Shown: piece after piece, positions 8,435-16,325 of the stretch
Layout: every line of letters starts with the position of its first letter
How positions within the stretch are numbered: the first letter of the stretch is position 1
NCBI RefSeq assembly: GCF_001280305.1
Contig: NZ_CP012623.1
Span: 2,480,001-2,544,000 of the forward strand
Reading direction: 5' to 3'
Origin: Hymenobacter sp. DG25A
Lineage (GTDB): Bacteria; Bacteroidota; Bacteroidia; Cytophagales; Hymenobacteraceae
Length of the DNA: 64,000 nt
Program-made: the position numbers and the translations under genes
The notes under the pieces: model-generated
What the model was told of the DNA's origin: nothing
Database searches by the model: none
What the model saw: only the letters and a program-made list of their open reading frames with translations

Positions 8435-8719
8435 TTATTTACCGATAAGGTGGGCCTCATACCGGTTGGCACTGTCTGCTGCATGCAGGGTAATATCGTC
8501 TCCGCTAAGCATCATCACTATGCCCAGCATAGCAGCATAGGCGGGCCAGCGCAACCAGGCCCGTACCGCCGGGCGCACCCCATCTGCCTCGCTGACAAGC
8601 CGGGCACATACCCGACTATAAAAATAGGGTCGGGGCTGGGGAGCTGGCTGGGCACGCCATTGGCGCAGCAAATTTTCCCATTCTTCATCGGCATTTGGGC
8701 GAGCGGCTGAATCAGACAT
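8435..8719 (-). CDS. Small single-pass membrane protein, putative anti-sigma partner
   Basis: 94 residues: an N-terminal charged segment (MSDSAARPNADEEWENLLRQWRAQ), a middle helix (PYFYSRVCARLVSEADG), one transmembrane helix (about 60-75: WLRWPAYAAMLGIVMML), then a short C-terminal tail. Its start overlaps the end of the ECF sigma factor gene by 8 bases, implying translational coupling. In Bacteroidota, small membrane proteins in this position are commonly anti-sigma regulators. No zinc-binding HxxxCxxC motif is present, so the assignment rests on position and topology. Confidence 0.6.
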   Translation of the reverse strand: MSDSAARPNADEEWENLLRQWRAQPAPQPRPYFYSRVCARLVSEADGVRPAVRAWLRWPAYAAMLGIVMMLSGDDITLHAADSANRYEAHLIGK

Positions 8720-9419
8720 GGCGGAGGGAAGGTTGAAGATGGTTGCGAAGCGTTTTTCGGGCGCGGAACAACAAAGATTCTACGGCAGGCACGGTGGTAT
8801 TGAGAACGGCAGCTATTTCCTCGTAGCTCAATTCCTGCTCATGGCGCAACGTAAAAGCCACCTGTTGCTGGTCGGGTAATCGGGCAATATGTGCAAGCAA
8901 AAGCTCTACCTGCTGCCGGCCTTCCAGTTGTGCCTGCGGGTGTTCATTGTCAGGCGGCTCGTACAGCACATGATTGTCAAACCCCAGCAAGCTGGTGAAA
9001 TACGCAAAGCGCTTCTGCGCCCTGGCCCGCTGCCGGTTTTTCAGGGCCCGCGAGGTTGCCAAACGGTAGAGCCAGGTGCTTAGCGCTGCCTCACCCCGAA
9101 ACCGGGCAATGGTTTGGTGAACTTCCACAAAGACTTCCTGCGCCACATCTTCCGCCTCTTCCGGTGACCGTAGCAGGGCCAGTGCCGTGCGGTAAATACG
9201 GTTTTGGTACCGTTCCACCAAGGTGCGAAACGCCGCCTCACTGCCCCGCTGCAGTTGTGCTACCAGCTCGGCATCGGCGGAAGCCTGGGTGGGCTGCGCA
9301 AGAGGCAGGGATGGTGGAACAGCAGGCAGTAGAAGGGTATACACCGGTAAGGCGAGAACTGAAGAATAGATACGGCACCTGGTCAGTCTCCGGTCATGGC
9401 CGCCAGTACTGGGGTACAC
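8712..9419 (-). CDS. ECF-type RNA polymerase sigma factor
   Basis: Up to 235 residues. Sigma region 2 is clear (ELVAQLQRGSEAAFRTLVERYQNRIYRTALALLRSPEEAEDVAQEVFVEVHQTIARFRGEAALSTWLYRLA), as is region 4 (IARLPDQQQVAFTLRHEQELSYEEIAAVLNTTVPAVESLLFRARKTLRNHL). Such factors direct RNA polymerase to a small regulon and are usually held by a membrane anti-sigma; the overlapping downstream gene fits that role. The start is uncertain: the longest frame opens at GTG 9419, but the first 25 residues look unlike the family and GTG 9344 is an alternative. Confidence 0.85.
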   Translation of the reverse strand: MYPSTGGHDRRLTRCRIYSSVLALPVYTLLLPAVPPSLPLAQPTQASADAELVAQLQRGSEAAFRTLVERYQNRIYRTALALLRSPEEAEDVAQEVFVEVHQTIARFRGEAALSTWLYRLATSRALKNRQRARAQKRFAYFTSLLGFDNHVLYEPPDNEHPQAQLEGRQQVELLLAHIARLPDQQQVAFTLRHEQELSYEEIAAVLNTTVPAVESLLFRARKTLRNHLQPSLRHV

Positions 9420-9556
9420 AAGCTTAGGCCCAGTCAGAGTAAAAAACTTGCGCTAATTCTTTTAACTATTCCACAATATACTGACAGCCATATCAATGGA
9501 TTCAGAAAGACTGGCTATAACCTACGTATTGGGGCCAAAAAATACCTACTCCGCAG

Positions 9557-11491
9557 CTACAAGGCGTTCAGCTCCTCCGTATAGCCGCCGCTCAGAATGG
9601 GGAAGCGCAGCCAGGAGCGTGGGTCCACGTTGTAGTCATCGAGGTGGAAGGATGGGGCGTACCGCTCCCGCTTCCACTGGTTGCGGCTCCAGAGCGAGTA
9701 GAAGCGCTTAACGTAGGTTTTGAGCTGTTCCGCATCGGCAGTGGGGTCTTCCTGCACCAGCGTAACCAGCACCTGTTTGGGGCTGAGTCGGTCGTAGAAG
9801 GCCAGGCGCTCAATGCGGTTCAGCAACACGTAGGGCATCAGGTCCCGCTCGTCGGTCTGCTTGTCTTCCAGGGGGCGCAGCTCGGCGGTGGGCTGCAGGT
9901 TGTTGACGCGGTGCAGGGCGGTGTAGCCCAGCTCGGCCTCGGCCCAGCGCAGCCATTTCTTCACAAAATCTTTGTCTACGCCGGCAATGGGCGAGATGGA
10001 GCCGGCCGTGTCGCCGTCCATAGTACAGTAGCCTACGGAGGCCTCCGAGCGGTTGGAGGTGGTCAGGAGCAGGCAGTTCTGCACGTTGGCCAACAGCCAG
10101 ATAGCGGGAGCCCGCACCCGCGCCTGGATATTTTGCAGCGCCAGGTCATCGGTTTGCCAGGTCAGGTCGCGGCCCAGGGCGTGCTCAATCTTGCCCACGT
10201 AGCCGGTTACTTCCTCATCAATGCCCCAGTTATAGAATACCGCCCCCAGCGCCTCAGCCAGTTCCTGGGCGGACTTAAAGGTATCGTCGGAGGAATTAAC
10301 GGTGCCCTGGTAGGCGGTTATCAGCAGGCGCTTGGTGAGCTGCTGATTGATGGTAGCCTGTTGATTATCAGGGGTAGAAAGGGAGGCATCTTTGGGTCCC
10401 GGCGCGGCCTGGTCAGGCACTGGCGTTACGGCACCGACCAACTGCTGAATTTCCGCTTCCGTGAAGCAGCCCGAGCGGCGCATAAACTCGGCCGTACCCA
10501 GCTCGGCAGTGCCCAGACGAACCATCTCAGCCACGGCTACGGCGCACATGCAGGAATCGGCCCCGCCGCTCAGGCTCAGCACAAAGCCCCGGCTGCGGGC
10601 TTTGCGCAGGTAGTCAAACAAGGCTAGGCTCAGGGCCTGGTTCAGCTCCCGGTATTCATCAGGGGCGGGCAGCGGCTCAATGGCTTCAACAGCCGTTAAC
10701 TCGGAAGCGAAATCCACGTCCACGCACTCCATATCCACTTCCTTGAAGCTCATGAGCTGGTTGCGCAGCAGCAGATGGCCATTGCGGGCCACCAGAATTT
10801 CGCCGTCGTAGGTGATGCGGCCGGCCTCATTGCCCAGCAGGTTGGCGTAGAGATACGTGCAGCGAAAGTTGCGCGAGGCATTCAATACCAGATTATAGCG
10901 CACGTCCGTCTTGCTCATGGCAAAGTGGCTGGCCGAAGGATTCACAATCAAATCCACGCGGCCTACCAGGCGGCAGGCAGGGCGCACATCATCAGGCCGC
11001 CAGGCATCCTCACAGATTTCAAAGCCGAATTTTACGCCCTGGTGCTCAAAAATAAGGTCGCCCAGGGGCCACTCCTCCCCTGCCAGTTGCACGGTGGTGG
11101 TTTCGCCGGCTGGCCACGGGAAGAAAAAGCGCGGCTCGTAATGCACGCCATCATTGGCGAGGAACTGCTTGGCGGCAAAGCCCAGAATCTGCCCATCGCG
11201 CAGCACGGCCGCGGTGTTGTAGGTGCGGTGGGTGAGGCGCACTGGCAGGCCCACTACCACGCAAATGCCTTCCGTCCACGGACGGATCAGCTGTAAATGC
11301 TCCAGCGCCGATTGGGGCAGCCAGTCGCTCAAAAACAAATCTTCGCAGCCATAGCCCGTCAGGCACAATTCCGGCAAACAAAGCAACTGCACCCCGGCGG
11401 CTTTGGCCTGCTCAATGGCCTCGCGGATGGTACGCAGGTTGTGTTGCCAATCGAAAGGAATCTGGTTGAGGGCGGCGCCGGCTATTCGCAT
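9557..11491 (-). CDS. nadE: Glutamine-dependent NAD+ synthetase
   Basis: 644 residues. The N-terminal half is a nitrilase-type glutaminase (CLPELCLTGYGCEDLF with the catalytic Glu region; KFGFEICEDAWRP with the nucleophile Cys). The C-terminal half is an ATP-pyrophosphatase synthetase with P-loop LSLSGGADSCMCAV and later VQNCLLLTTSNRSEASVGYCTMDGD. It amidates nicotinic acid adenine dinucleotide to NAD+. After the P-loop there is a low-conservation insertion of roughly 60 residues that includes a short tandem repeat (LGTAELGTAEF) and a Pro/Gln-rich linker. It is transcribed as a single gene downstream of the rnc terminator. Confidence 0.95.
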   Translation of the reverse strand: MRIAGAALNQIPFDWQHNLRTIREAIEQAKAAGVQLLCLPELCLTGYGCEDLFLSDWLPQSALEHLQLIRPWTEGICVVVGLPVRLTHRTYNTAAVLRDGQILGFAAKQFLANDGVHYEPRFFFPWPAGETTTVQLAGEEWPLGDLIFEHQGVKFGFEICEDAWRPDDVRPACRLVGRVDLIVNPSASHFAMSKTDVRYNLVLNASRNFRCTYLYANLLGNEAGRITYDGEILVARNGHLLLRNQLMSFKEVDMECVDVDFASELTAVEAIEPLPAPDEYRELNQALSLALFDYLRKARSRGFVLSLSGGADSCMCAVAVAEMVRLGTAELGTAEFMRRSGCFTEAEIQQLVGAVTPVPDQAAPGPKDASLSTPDNQQATINQQLTKRLLITAYQGTVNSSDDTFKSAQELAEALGAVFYNWGIDEEVTGYVGKIEHALGRDLTWQTDDLALQNIQARVRAPAIWLLANVQNCLLLTTSNRSEASVGYCTMDGDTAGSISPIAGVDKDFVKKWLRWAEAELGYTALHRVNNLQPTAELRPLEDKQTDERDLMPYVLLNRIERLAFYDRLSPKQVLVTLVQEDPTADAEQLKTYVKRFYSLWSRNQWKRERYAPSFHLDDYNVDPRSWLRFPILSGGYTEELNAL

Positions 11492-11541
11492 GAGAGAATG
11501 GTAATATGTTGCTTCTGCAAAACAACTCCATTTCTGCGGAT

Positions 11542-11738
11542 AGGGTTACGAAACCCTCTGTCATTGCGAGCAGAGCGAAGCAATCTGTCCTGTGAAACAT
11601 AGAAAGTTCTGAGAAATGAAAAGCCCTTGACGTAGCGCACGTCAAGGGCTTTCTGGTAGAAGGGAGTGTCTGGCTTTGGAAAGGGCGAATTGACGCCGCT
11701 TTATGCGCGGAATGTCGTGCTTCCTCGCCATGACGGAG
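11542..11738. repeat. REP-like imperfect palindrome with embedded terminator
   Basis: The rnc-nadE gap holds a small hairpin (AGGGTT ACGA AACCCT, 11542-11557). It also has an imperfect inverted pair whose left arm is GTCATTGCGAGCAGAGCGAA at 11560-11579 and whose right arm is the complement of GTCATGGCGAGGAAGCACGA, ending at 11734. The left arm is the GTCAT-TGCGAG-GCGAAGCAATCT type seen as interspersed repeats in many bacteria. The rnc terminator sits between the arms. Confidence 0.6.
11620..11652 (-). terminator. Hairpin terminator after rnc
   Basis: Perfect 14-bp stem AAAGCCCTTGACGT / ACGTCAAGGGCTTT with a 5-base loop, about 90 bases downstream of the rnc stop and before nadE. Confidence 0.8.
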
Positions 11739-11741
11739 GAT

Positions 11742-12491
11742 TTACACTCCTAAAGTGGTCAGGGCCCGCTCAGCAGCCAGTTGCTCCGCCTGCTTTTTGG
11801 AGAGGCCCATACCGGTAGCTACTTCCTCATCATCCAGCATCACCGTGGCTGAAAACTCCATTACGCCGCCCGGGCGGGCTTCGCTTTGCATATCGTAGCG
11901 CAGGTTTTTGCCGTGGCGCTGGGCCCATTCAATGAGCTTGCTCTTGAAGTTGGTGGTGGTTTCCGTCAGGGATTTTACGTCCACGAAGGGCTTCACCAAC
12001 CGGCTGAGCACAAATTTGCGGGCCGCTTTATAGCCCTGGTCGAGGTAAACGGCGCCTACCAAAGCTTCCAAAGCGTTGCCGTTTACGGAGCGCGAGCGGG
12101 CCGAGCGGCCCTGCGTTACGTCCAGCTGCACCAGTTTATCCAACCCGATTTTCAGGGCCAGCGCGTTCAGGCTTTCGCGGTTTACTATGCGGCTGCGCAT
12201 TTCCGTGAGGAAGCCTTCCTGCTCGTAGGGGAACTTGCGGAACAGGTATTCGGCTACCACGGCGCCCAGTACGGCGTCGCCGAGGAATTCCAGCCGCTCG
12301 TTGCTTTGGTGCCGGGCCGTATCGCCCTGCAGACGCACCACCGAGGCGTGCGTGAAGGCCAGCTGGTACAAGCGAATGTTATCGGGCGTGCGGCCCGTAA
12401 GGGTGGCAATGGCTTGCCGGAAGGCCCGGTCCTGCCCTACCAGTCGGCGGAAAAAGCCGAATAGCGGAAGTGGCTGGCCGGGCCTAGGCAT
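11742..12491 (-). CDS. rnc: Ribonuclease III
   Basis: 249 residues. The catalytic RNase III domain carries the signature SNERLEFLGDAVLGAVVAEYLF and the second acidic cluster in NALEALVGAVYLDQGY. The C-terminal double-stranded-RNA-binding domain runs from NFKSKLIEWAQRHGKNL to SKKQAEQLAAERALTTLGV. It processes rRNA precursors and structured RNAs. The start codon touches the fabF stop (1-base overlap), so it is cotranscribed as the third gene of acpP-fabF-rnc, an arrangement common in Bacteroidota. Confidence 0.95.
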   Translation of the reverse strand: MPRPGQPLPLFGFFRRLVGQDRAFRQAIATLTGRTPDNIRLYQLAFTHASVVRLQGDTARHQSNERLEFLGDAVLGAVVAEYLFRKFPYEQEGFLTEMRSRIVNRESLNALALKIGLDKLVQLDVTQGRSARSRSVNGNALEALVGAVYLDQGYKAARKFVLSRLVKPFVDVKSLTETTTNFKSKLIEWAQRHGKNLRYDMQSEARPGGVMEFSATVMLDDEEVATGMGLSKKQAEQLAAERALTTLGV

Positions 12492-13741
12492 TAGTCGCGG
12501 AATTTACTGAAGACCACCGACGTGTTGTGGCCACCAAACCCGAAGGTATTGCTGACCGCAATGTTGATTTCCCGTTCCTGAGCCTGGTTGAACGTGAAGT
12601 TCAGCCTGGAGTCCAGCTCGGGGTCGTCGGTAACGTGGTTAATGGTAGGCGGTACGATGCCATTCTGCATGGCCAGAATACAGGCCACTGCCTCAATGCC
12701 GCCCGCACCACCCAGCAGGTGGCCGGTCATACTCTTGGTAGAACTGATGTTCAGATTATAAGCGGCTTCGCCGAATACTTTCTGAATAGCCGTCACCTCG
12801 GCCCCATCGCCCAGCGGGGTGCTGGTACCATGGGTGTTGATGTAGTCTACATCCTCGGGCTTGATGCCGGCATCACGCAGAGCGTTCTGCATTACGATGA
12901 CCACGCCTTCGCCGGTGGGGTCAGGAGCGGTAATGTGGTAGGCATCCGACGACAAGCCGCCACCGATGATTTCGGCGTAGATCTTAGCACCGCGGGCTTT
13001 GGCATGTTCGTAGTCCTCCAGAATCAGCGCGCCGGCACCTTCGCCCAGTACAAATCCGTCCCGGTCCTTATCGTAAGGGCGCGAGCCGGTTTGCGGGTCG
13101 ACGTTCCGCTCGCTCATGGCTTTAAGGGCATTGAAGCCCCCTACGCCCGCCTCGGTAATGGCGGCTTCCGAACCACCTGTTACCACCACCTCAGCCATAC
13201 CCAAACGGATATAGTTGTAGGCGGCCACAATGGCATCGGAAGAGGAAGCGCAGGCGGAGGTGGTTACGAAGTTCGGACCGCGGAAACCGTTCTTGATGGA
13301 GATGTTGCCCGATGAGGAGTCGGCAATCATCTTCGGAATGAAGAAAGGGTTGTAGCGCGGCGTACCGTCGCCCTTGGCGAAGTTGAAGCACTCGTCCTGG
13401 AAGGTTTTCAACCCCCCAATACCAGAGCCCCAGATAACGCCTACCCGGTCTTTATTTACCCCTTCCAGCAGGCCGGCGTCCTTAATTGCCTCGTCGGAAG
13501 CAATGACGGCGAACTGCGTGAACAGGTCCATCTTACGGCCTTCCTTCCGGTCGAAATAATCGTCGGGGTTATAGTCCTTCACTTCGCAGGCGAAGCGGGT
13601 CTTGAACTTACTGGCATCGAACCGGGTGATGGGGGCAGCCCCGCTCACACCGGCTTTCAGCCCTTCCCAGAAGGTGGGGGCGGTTTTGCCGATCGGGGTA
13701 ATGGCACCCAGGCCGGTCACAACAACTCTCCGAAGAGACAT
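12491..13741 (-). CDS. fabF: 3-oxoacyl-[acyl-carrier-protein] synthase II
   Basis: 416 residues, a standard KAS II. The Cys-His-His triad is visible: the nucleophile in TTSACASSSDAI, the first His in NTHGTSTPLGD, the second in NTFGFGGHNTSVVF. The N-terminus is typical (RRVVVTGLGAITPIGK). It elongates acyl-ACP with malonyl-ACP in fatty-acid synthesis. It lies about 100 bases downstream of acpP, separated by a GC-rich hairpin that may attenuate read-through, and is translationally adjacent to rnc. Confidence 0.96.
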   Translation of the reverse strand: MSLRRVVVTGLGAITPIGKTAPTFWEGLKAGVSGAAPITRFDASKFKTRFACEVKDYNPDDYFDRKEGRKMDLFTQFAVIASDEAIKDAGLLEGVNKDRVGVIWGSGIGGLKTFQDECFNFAKGDGTPRYNPFFIPKMIADSSSGNISIKNGFRGPNFVTTSACASSSDAIVAAYNYIRLGMAEVVVTGGSEAAITEAGVGGFNALKAMSERNVDPQTGSRPYDKDRDGFVLGEGAGALILEDYEHAKARGAKIYAEIIGGGLSSDAYHITAPDPTGEGVVIVMQNALRDAGIKPEDVDYINTHGTSTPLGDGAEVTAIQKVFGEAAYNLNISSTKSMTGHLLGGAGGIEAVACILAMQNGIVPPTINHVTDDPELDSRLNFTFNQAQEREINIAVSNTFGFGGHNTSVVFSKFRD

Positions 13742-13781
13742 AGGCTGGCTCAGAGAAGCGAAAGAATACGAAAACTAAAAA

Positions 13782-13809
13782 AGCAAAACGGCCGGCGGCG
13801 AGCCGGCCG
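13782..13809 (-). terminator. Intra-operon hairpin (attenuator) between acpP and fabF
   Basis: On the minus strand, CGGCCGGC and GCCGGCCG form an 8-bp all-GC stem with a 5-base loop, followed by TTTTGCTTTTTT. It lies 30-60 bases after the acpP stop. It looks like a rho-independent terminator, probably leaky, letting acpP be made in excess over fabF-rnc. Confidence 0.75.
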
Positions 13810-13842
13810 GTAAGCACTAAGGGAGGAGCAGTAGTCTACAGA

Positions 13843-14079
13843 CTACTTAGCGTGCTCTTCCAGGTAGCTGATAGCCTGACCCACGGTACCGATGTTTTCG
13901 GCCTGATCGTCGGGAATAGATACGTTGAATTCTTTTTCAAATTCCATGATCAGCTCAACAGTATCCAGCGAGTCAGCACCCAGGTCGTTGGTGAAGCTGG
14001 CCTCCGGAGTTACTTCCGAAGCTTCTACGCCGAGTTTATCGATGATGATGGCCTTTACTTTTTCTGCAATTTCAGACAT
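13843..14079 (-). CDS. acpP: Acyl carrier protein
   Basis: 78 residues, the normal ACP length and strongly acidic. The phosphopantetheine attachment site is the Ser in [19 protein letters not shown]. The protein carries acyl intermediates in fatty-acid synthesis. It is first in the acpP-fabF-rnc cluster and divergent from the IPExxxVDY gene, with 154 bases between. A TTG and a TTATTTG sequence on the minus strand near 14110-14140 may form its promoter. Confidence 0.97.
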   Translation of the reverse strand: MSEIAEKVKAIIIDKLGVEASEVTPEASFTNDLGADSLDTVELIMEFEKEFNVSIPDDQAENIGTVGQAISYLEEHAK

Positions 14080-14199
14080 TTCCGTGGGGGTTTAAGGAAA
14101 ACTCAGCCACAAATAACACCATCTTCCCTAACATTGTCAAACAAACACGCAATCTTGTCTTTCCTCTCCGCGTTATGGCCCGCTCCTGCCGGCAACCCG

Positions 14200-14207
14200 T
14201 AACTTTG
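14200..14207 (+). promoter_or_regulatory. -7 element upstream of the IPExxxVDY gene
   Basis: TAACTTTG ends 26 bases before the ATG at 14234 and matches TAnnTTTG. No TTG at the ideal spacing is seen. Confidence 0.6.
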
Positions 14208-14233
14208 CTGCCGTTGGCCTAACTGCTTCCGCC

Positions 14234-14656
14234 ATGCTTACCCTAGACGTTGAGTACGACTGCGACTTTGATCTTTTTGGCATTGTTTCCTCCAGCCGGG
14301 AACATACCCTGGCCTGGACGCTGAACAACGCCCTGCGCCTGCGCCTGGTAAAGCAGCAGGATTTAATCTATGATCTGCTCTCCCGCGGGCGCCTGGTGAT
14401 CAGTAACTACCTACACGCCACCGAAACCCTGTCGTTGCGCCTGCTGCGCAACCGCTCCCTGGATCCGTCTATCCTAAAAAGGCCCTATCTGGCCCCCGAT
14501 ATCAAGGAATATGACTACCTGCTGCAAATCAGCAACGGCAGTGACGAGTTTTCCGGCGACGAATTCCTGGCCCGTTTAAGTGAGCTTTCGGTGGTGCAGC
14601 ATGCCTGTCAGTTTGACCCCAATTCATTAAAATTCAAAGAAAATCTGCTTTTTTGA
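14234..14656 (+). CDS. IPExxxVDY family protein
   Basis: 140 residues matching the Bacteroidota-specific family named for its IPExxxVDY motif. Here the motif is degenerate (YLAPDIKEYDYLLQIS). The N-terminal part has the family's pattern of acidic strand, helix LAWTLNNALRLRLVK, then LLRNRS. The function is unknown. The family is commonly found beside acpP-fabF-rnc and pyk, exactly as here, which suggests a link to central carbon or lipid metabolism, but this is only positional evidence. Confidence 0.75.
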   Translation: MLTLDVEYDCDFDLFGIVSSSREHTLAWTLNNALRLRLVKQQDLIYDLLSRGRLVISNYLHATETLSLRLLRNRSLDPSILKRPYLAPDIKEYDYLLQISNGSDEFSGDEFLARLSELSVVQHACQFDPNSLKFKENLLF

Positions 14657-14670
14657 GCGTTCTTGTAGCA

Positions 14671-14745
14671 CGAAGCGGCTGCTTTAGGCATCGTTGCCCC
14701 ATGCCAGTAAAACCGGCATAAACGATGTGCGAAGCAGCCGCTTCG
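14671..14745 (+). repeat. 75-base multi-stem inverted repeat before pyk
   Basis: Outer arms CGAAGCGGCTGCTT (14671-14684) and AAGCAGCCGCTTCG (14732-14745) are perfect complements. Inside, CATCGTT pairs with AACGATG and ATGCC with GGCAT, giving three nested stems. It follows the IPExxxVDY stop by 15 bases and ends 4 bases before the pyk -7 element, so it may terminate upstream transcription. Confidence 0.7.
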
Positions 14746-14748
14746 CGT

Positions 14749-14756
14749 TACCTTTG
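14749..14756 (+). promoter_or_regulatory. -7 element of the pyk promoter
   Basis: TACCTTTG, an exact TAnnTTTG match, 51 bases before the pyk ATG and right after the multi-stem inverted repeat. Confidence 0.7.
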
Positions 14757-14807
14757 TGAGGCACTTCTCAGTTGCCTTTGTCTAAGAGAGTCACTTATTC
14801 CTTTTGC

Positions 14808-16247
14808 ATGGAACCGCGTCCTAAGTTTAATAAGACCAAGATTGTGGCCACCGTTGGCCCCGCCTCCAATACCTACGAAAAGCTGGGCATGCTCATCCGC
14901 GAGGGGGTGGATGTCTTCCGCCTCAATTTCTCGCACGGCAGCTACGAAGACCACCTGGCCGTGATTCATAATGTGCGCCGCCTGAACAAGGATATGCGCA
15001 CCAACGTGGGCTTGCTGCAGGACTTGCAGGGCCCCAAAATTCGCCTGGGCGATGTAGAAGGCGGTGGTGTGGAAATTAAGGCCGGCGACAAGATTAAGCT
15101 GGTGTGCGGCGAAAAGGAAATCAGCACGGCCACGCGCCTGAGCACGATTTACCTGGGCCTGGCCCGCGACGTGAAAGCCGGCGACATGATCCTGATCGAC
15201 GACGGTAAGATTGAGCTGCGCGTGCTGGCCACCGACCGCGACAAGGAAGTGGACGTAGAAGTTATCTACGGCGGTCTGGTGAAGCCCCGCAAAGGCATCA
15301 ACCTGCCCGATTCCGAAGTATCGGCCCCGTCTATGACGGAGAAGGATATTGAGGACCTGAAATTTGGCCTGGAGAATGATGTAGACTGGATTGCCCTCTC
15401 GTTTGCGCGCCGCGCCGATGACATCCGCTTCATCAAGAGCCTGATTGCGGAAAGCGGTAAAACCACCCGCGTGATTGCCAAGATTGAAACCCCCGAAGGC
15501 CTGCGCAACCTCGACGAAATCATTGCCATTACCGATGCCGTGATGGTAGCCCGCGGCGACCTGGGTGTGGAAGTGAAGATGGAAGAGGTGCCCATGGCCC
15601 AGAAGGAAATTGTGGCCAAGTGCAACAAAGCCGGCAAGCCGGTAATTGTAGCCACCCAGATGATGGAGAGCATGATTACCGCTCCCCGCCCCACCCGCGC
15701 CGAAACCAGCGACGTGGCTAACGCCGTGGTTGACGGGGCCGATGCCGTGATGCTCTCCGCTGAAACCGCCGTAGGCGCCTATCCGGCGGAAGTAATCCGC
15801 TCCATGGTAGCTACTATTCTGAGTGTGGAAAGCCGCATGCCCAGCCTGTACAACCACTGGCACACCATTACCCCGGAGTCGCCCACGTTCATGGTAGACA
15901 GCATTTTGTCGGCGGCCTGCCACCTGGCCAAGAACACCGGCGCCAAAGCCATTACCGGCATGACGCACCGCGGCTACACGGCCTTCCAGATTGCCAAGTA
16001 CCGCCCCAAGGCCAGCATCTTTATCTTCACCGATAACCGCCCCCTGCTCACGGCTCTCAGCCTGATCTGGGGTGTGCGCGGCTTCTACTACGACCGGATG
16101 GTGAGCACCGACAGCACCGTCTCGGACATTAAGTACGTGCTGACCACCACGGGCCACCTGGATGCAGGTGACGTGTTCATCAACACTGCTTCCATGCCCA
16201 TCAATGAGAAGGGCAAAACCAACATGGTAAAAGTGAGCGTAGCGTAA
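14808..16247 (+). CDS. pyk: Pyruvate kinase
   Basis: 479 residues. It converts phosphoenolpyruvate and ADP to pyruvate and ATP. Motifs: TKIVATVGPAS and FRLNFSHG at the N-terminus, LLQDLQGPKIRLGD, the catalytic Lys/Glu signature in VIAKIETPEGLRNLDEIIAITDAVMVARGDLGVEV, and VATQMMESMI with PTRAETSDVANAVVDGADAVMLSAETA. The C-terminal domain is present (GAKAITGMTHRGYTAFQIAKYRPKASIFIFT). A longer frame opens at 14772, but ATG 14808 (MEPRPKFNKTKIV) fits the family start. A bidirectional terminator follows. Confidence 0.96.
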   Translation: MEPRPKFNKTKIVATVGPASNTYEKLGMLIREGVDVFRLNFSHGSYEDHLAVIHNVRRLNKDMRTNVGLLQDLQGPKIRLGDVEGGGVEIKAGDKIKLVCGEKEISTATRLSTIYLGLARDVKAGDMILIDDGKIELRVLATDRDKEVDVEVIYGGLVKPRKGINLPDSEVSAPSMTEKDIEDLKFGLENDVDWIALSFARRADDIRFIKSLIAESGKTTRVIAKIETPEGLRNLDEIIAITDAVMVARGDLGVEVKMEEVPMAQKEIVAKCNKAGKPVIVATQMMESMITAPRPTRAETSDVANAVVDGADAVMLSAETAVGAYPAEVIRSMVATILSVESRMPSLYNHWHTITPESPTFMVDSILSAACHLAKNTGAKAITGMTHRGYTAFQIAKYRPKASIFIFTDNRPLLTALSLIWGVRGFYYDRMVSTDSTVSDIKYVLTTTGHLDAGDVFINTASMPINEKGKTNMVKVSVA

Positions 16248-16264
16248 CTACTTAATACCTGCCT

Positions 16265-16302
16265 AAAAAAGCCTGCCTGTTATGCAACAAGCAGGCTTTT
16301 TT
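16265..16302. terminator. Bidirectional hairpin terminator (pyk / T9SS protein)
   Basis: Stem AAAAAAGCCTGCCTGTT pairing with AACAAGCAGGCTTTTTT (one bulge) around a short loop, between convergent genes. Confidence 0.85.
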
Positions 16303-16325
16303 ATTTTCTGATAGTTGGATTGCGC

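Noticed and set aside
14748..16157. 469-residue minus-strand ORF over pyk
   Set aside because: Exact antisense of pyruvate kinase; composition (His, Gly, Ala repeats) is typical of shadow frames.
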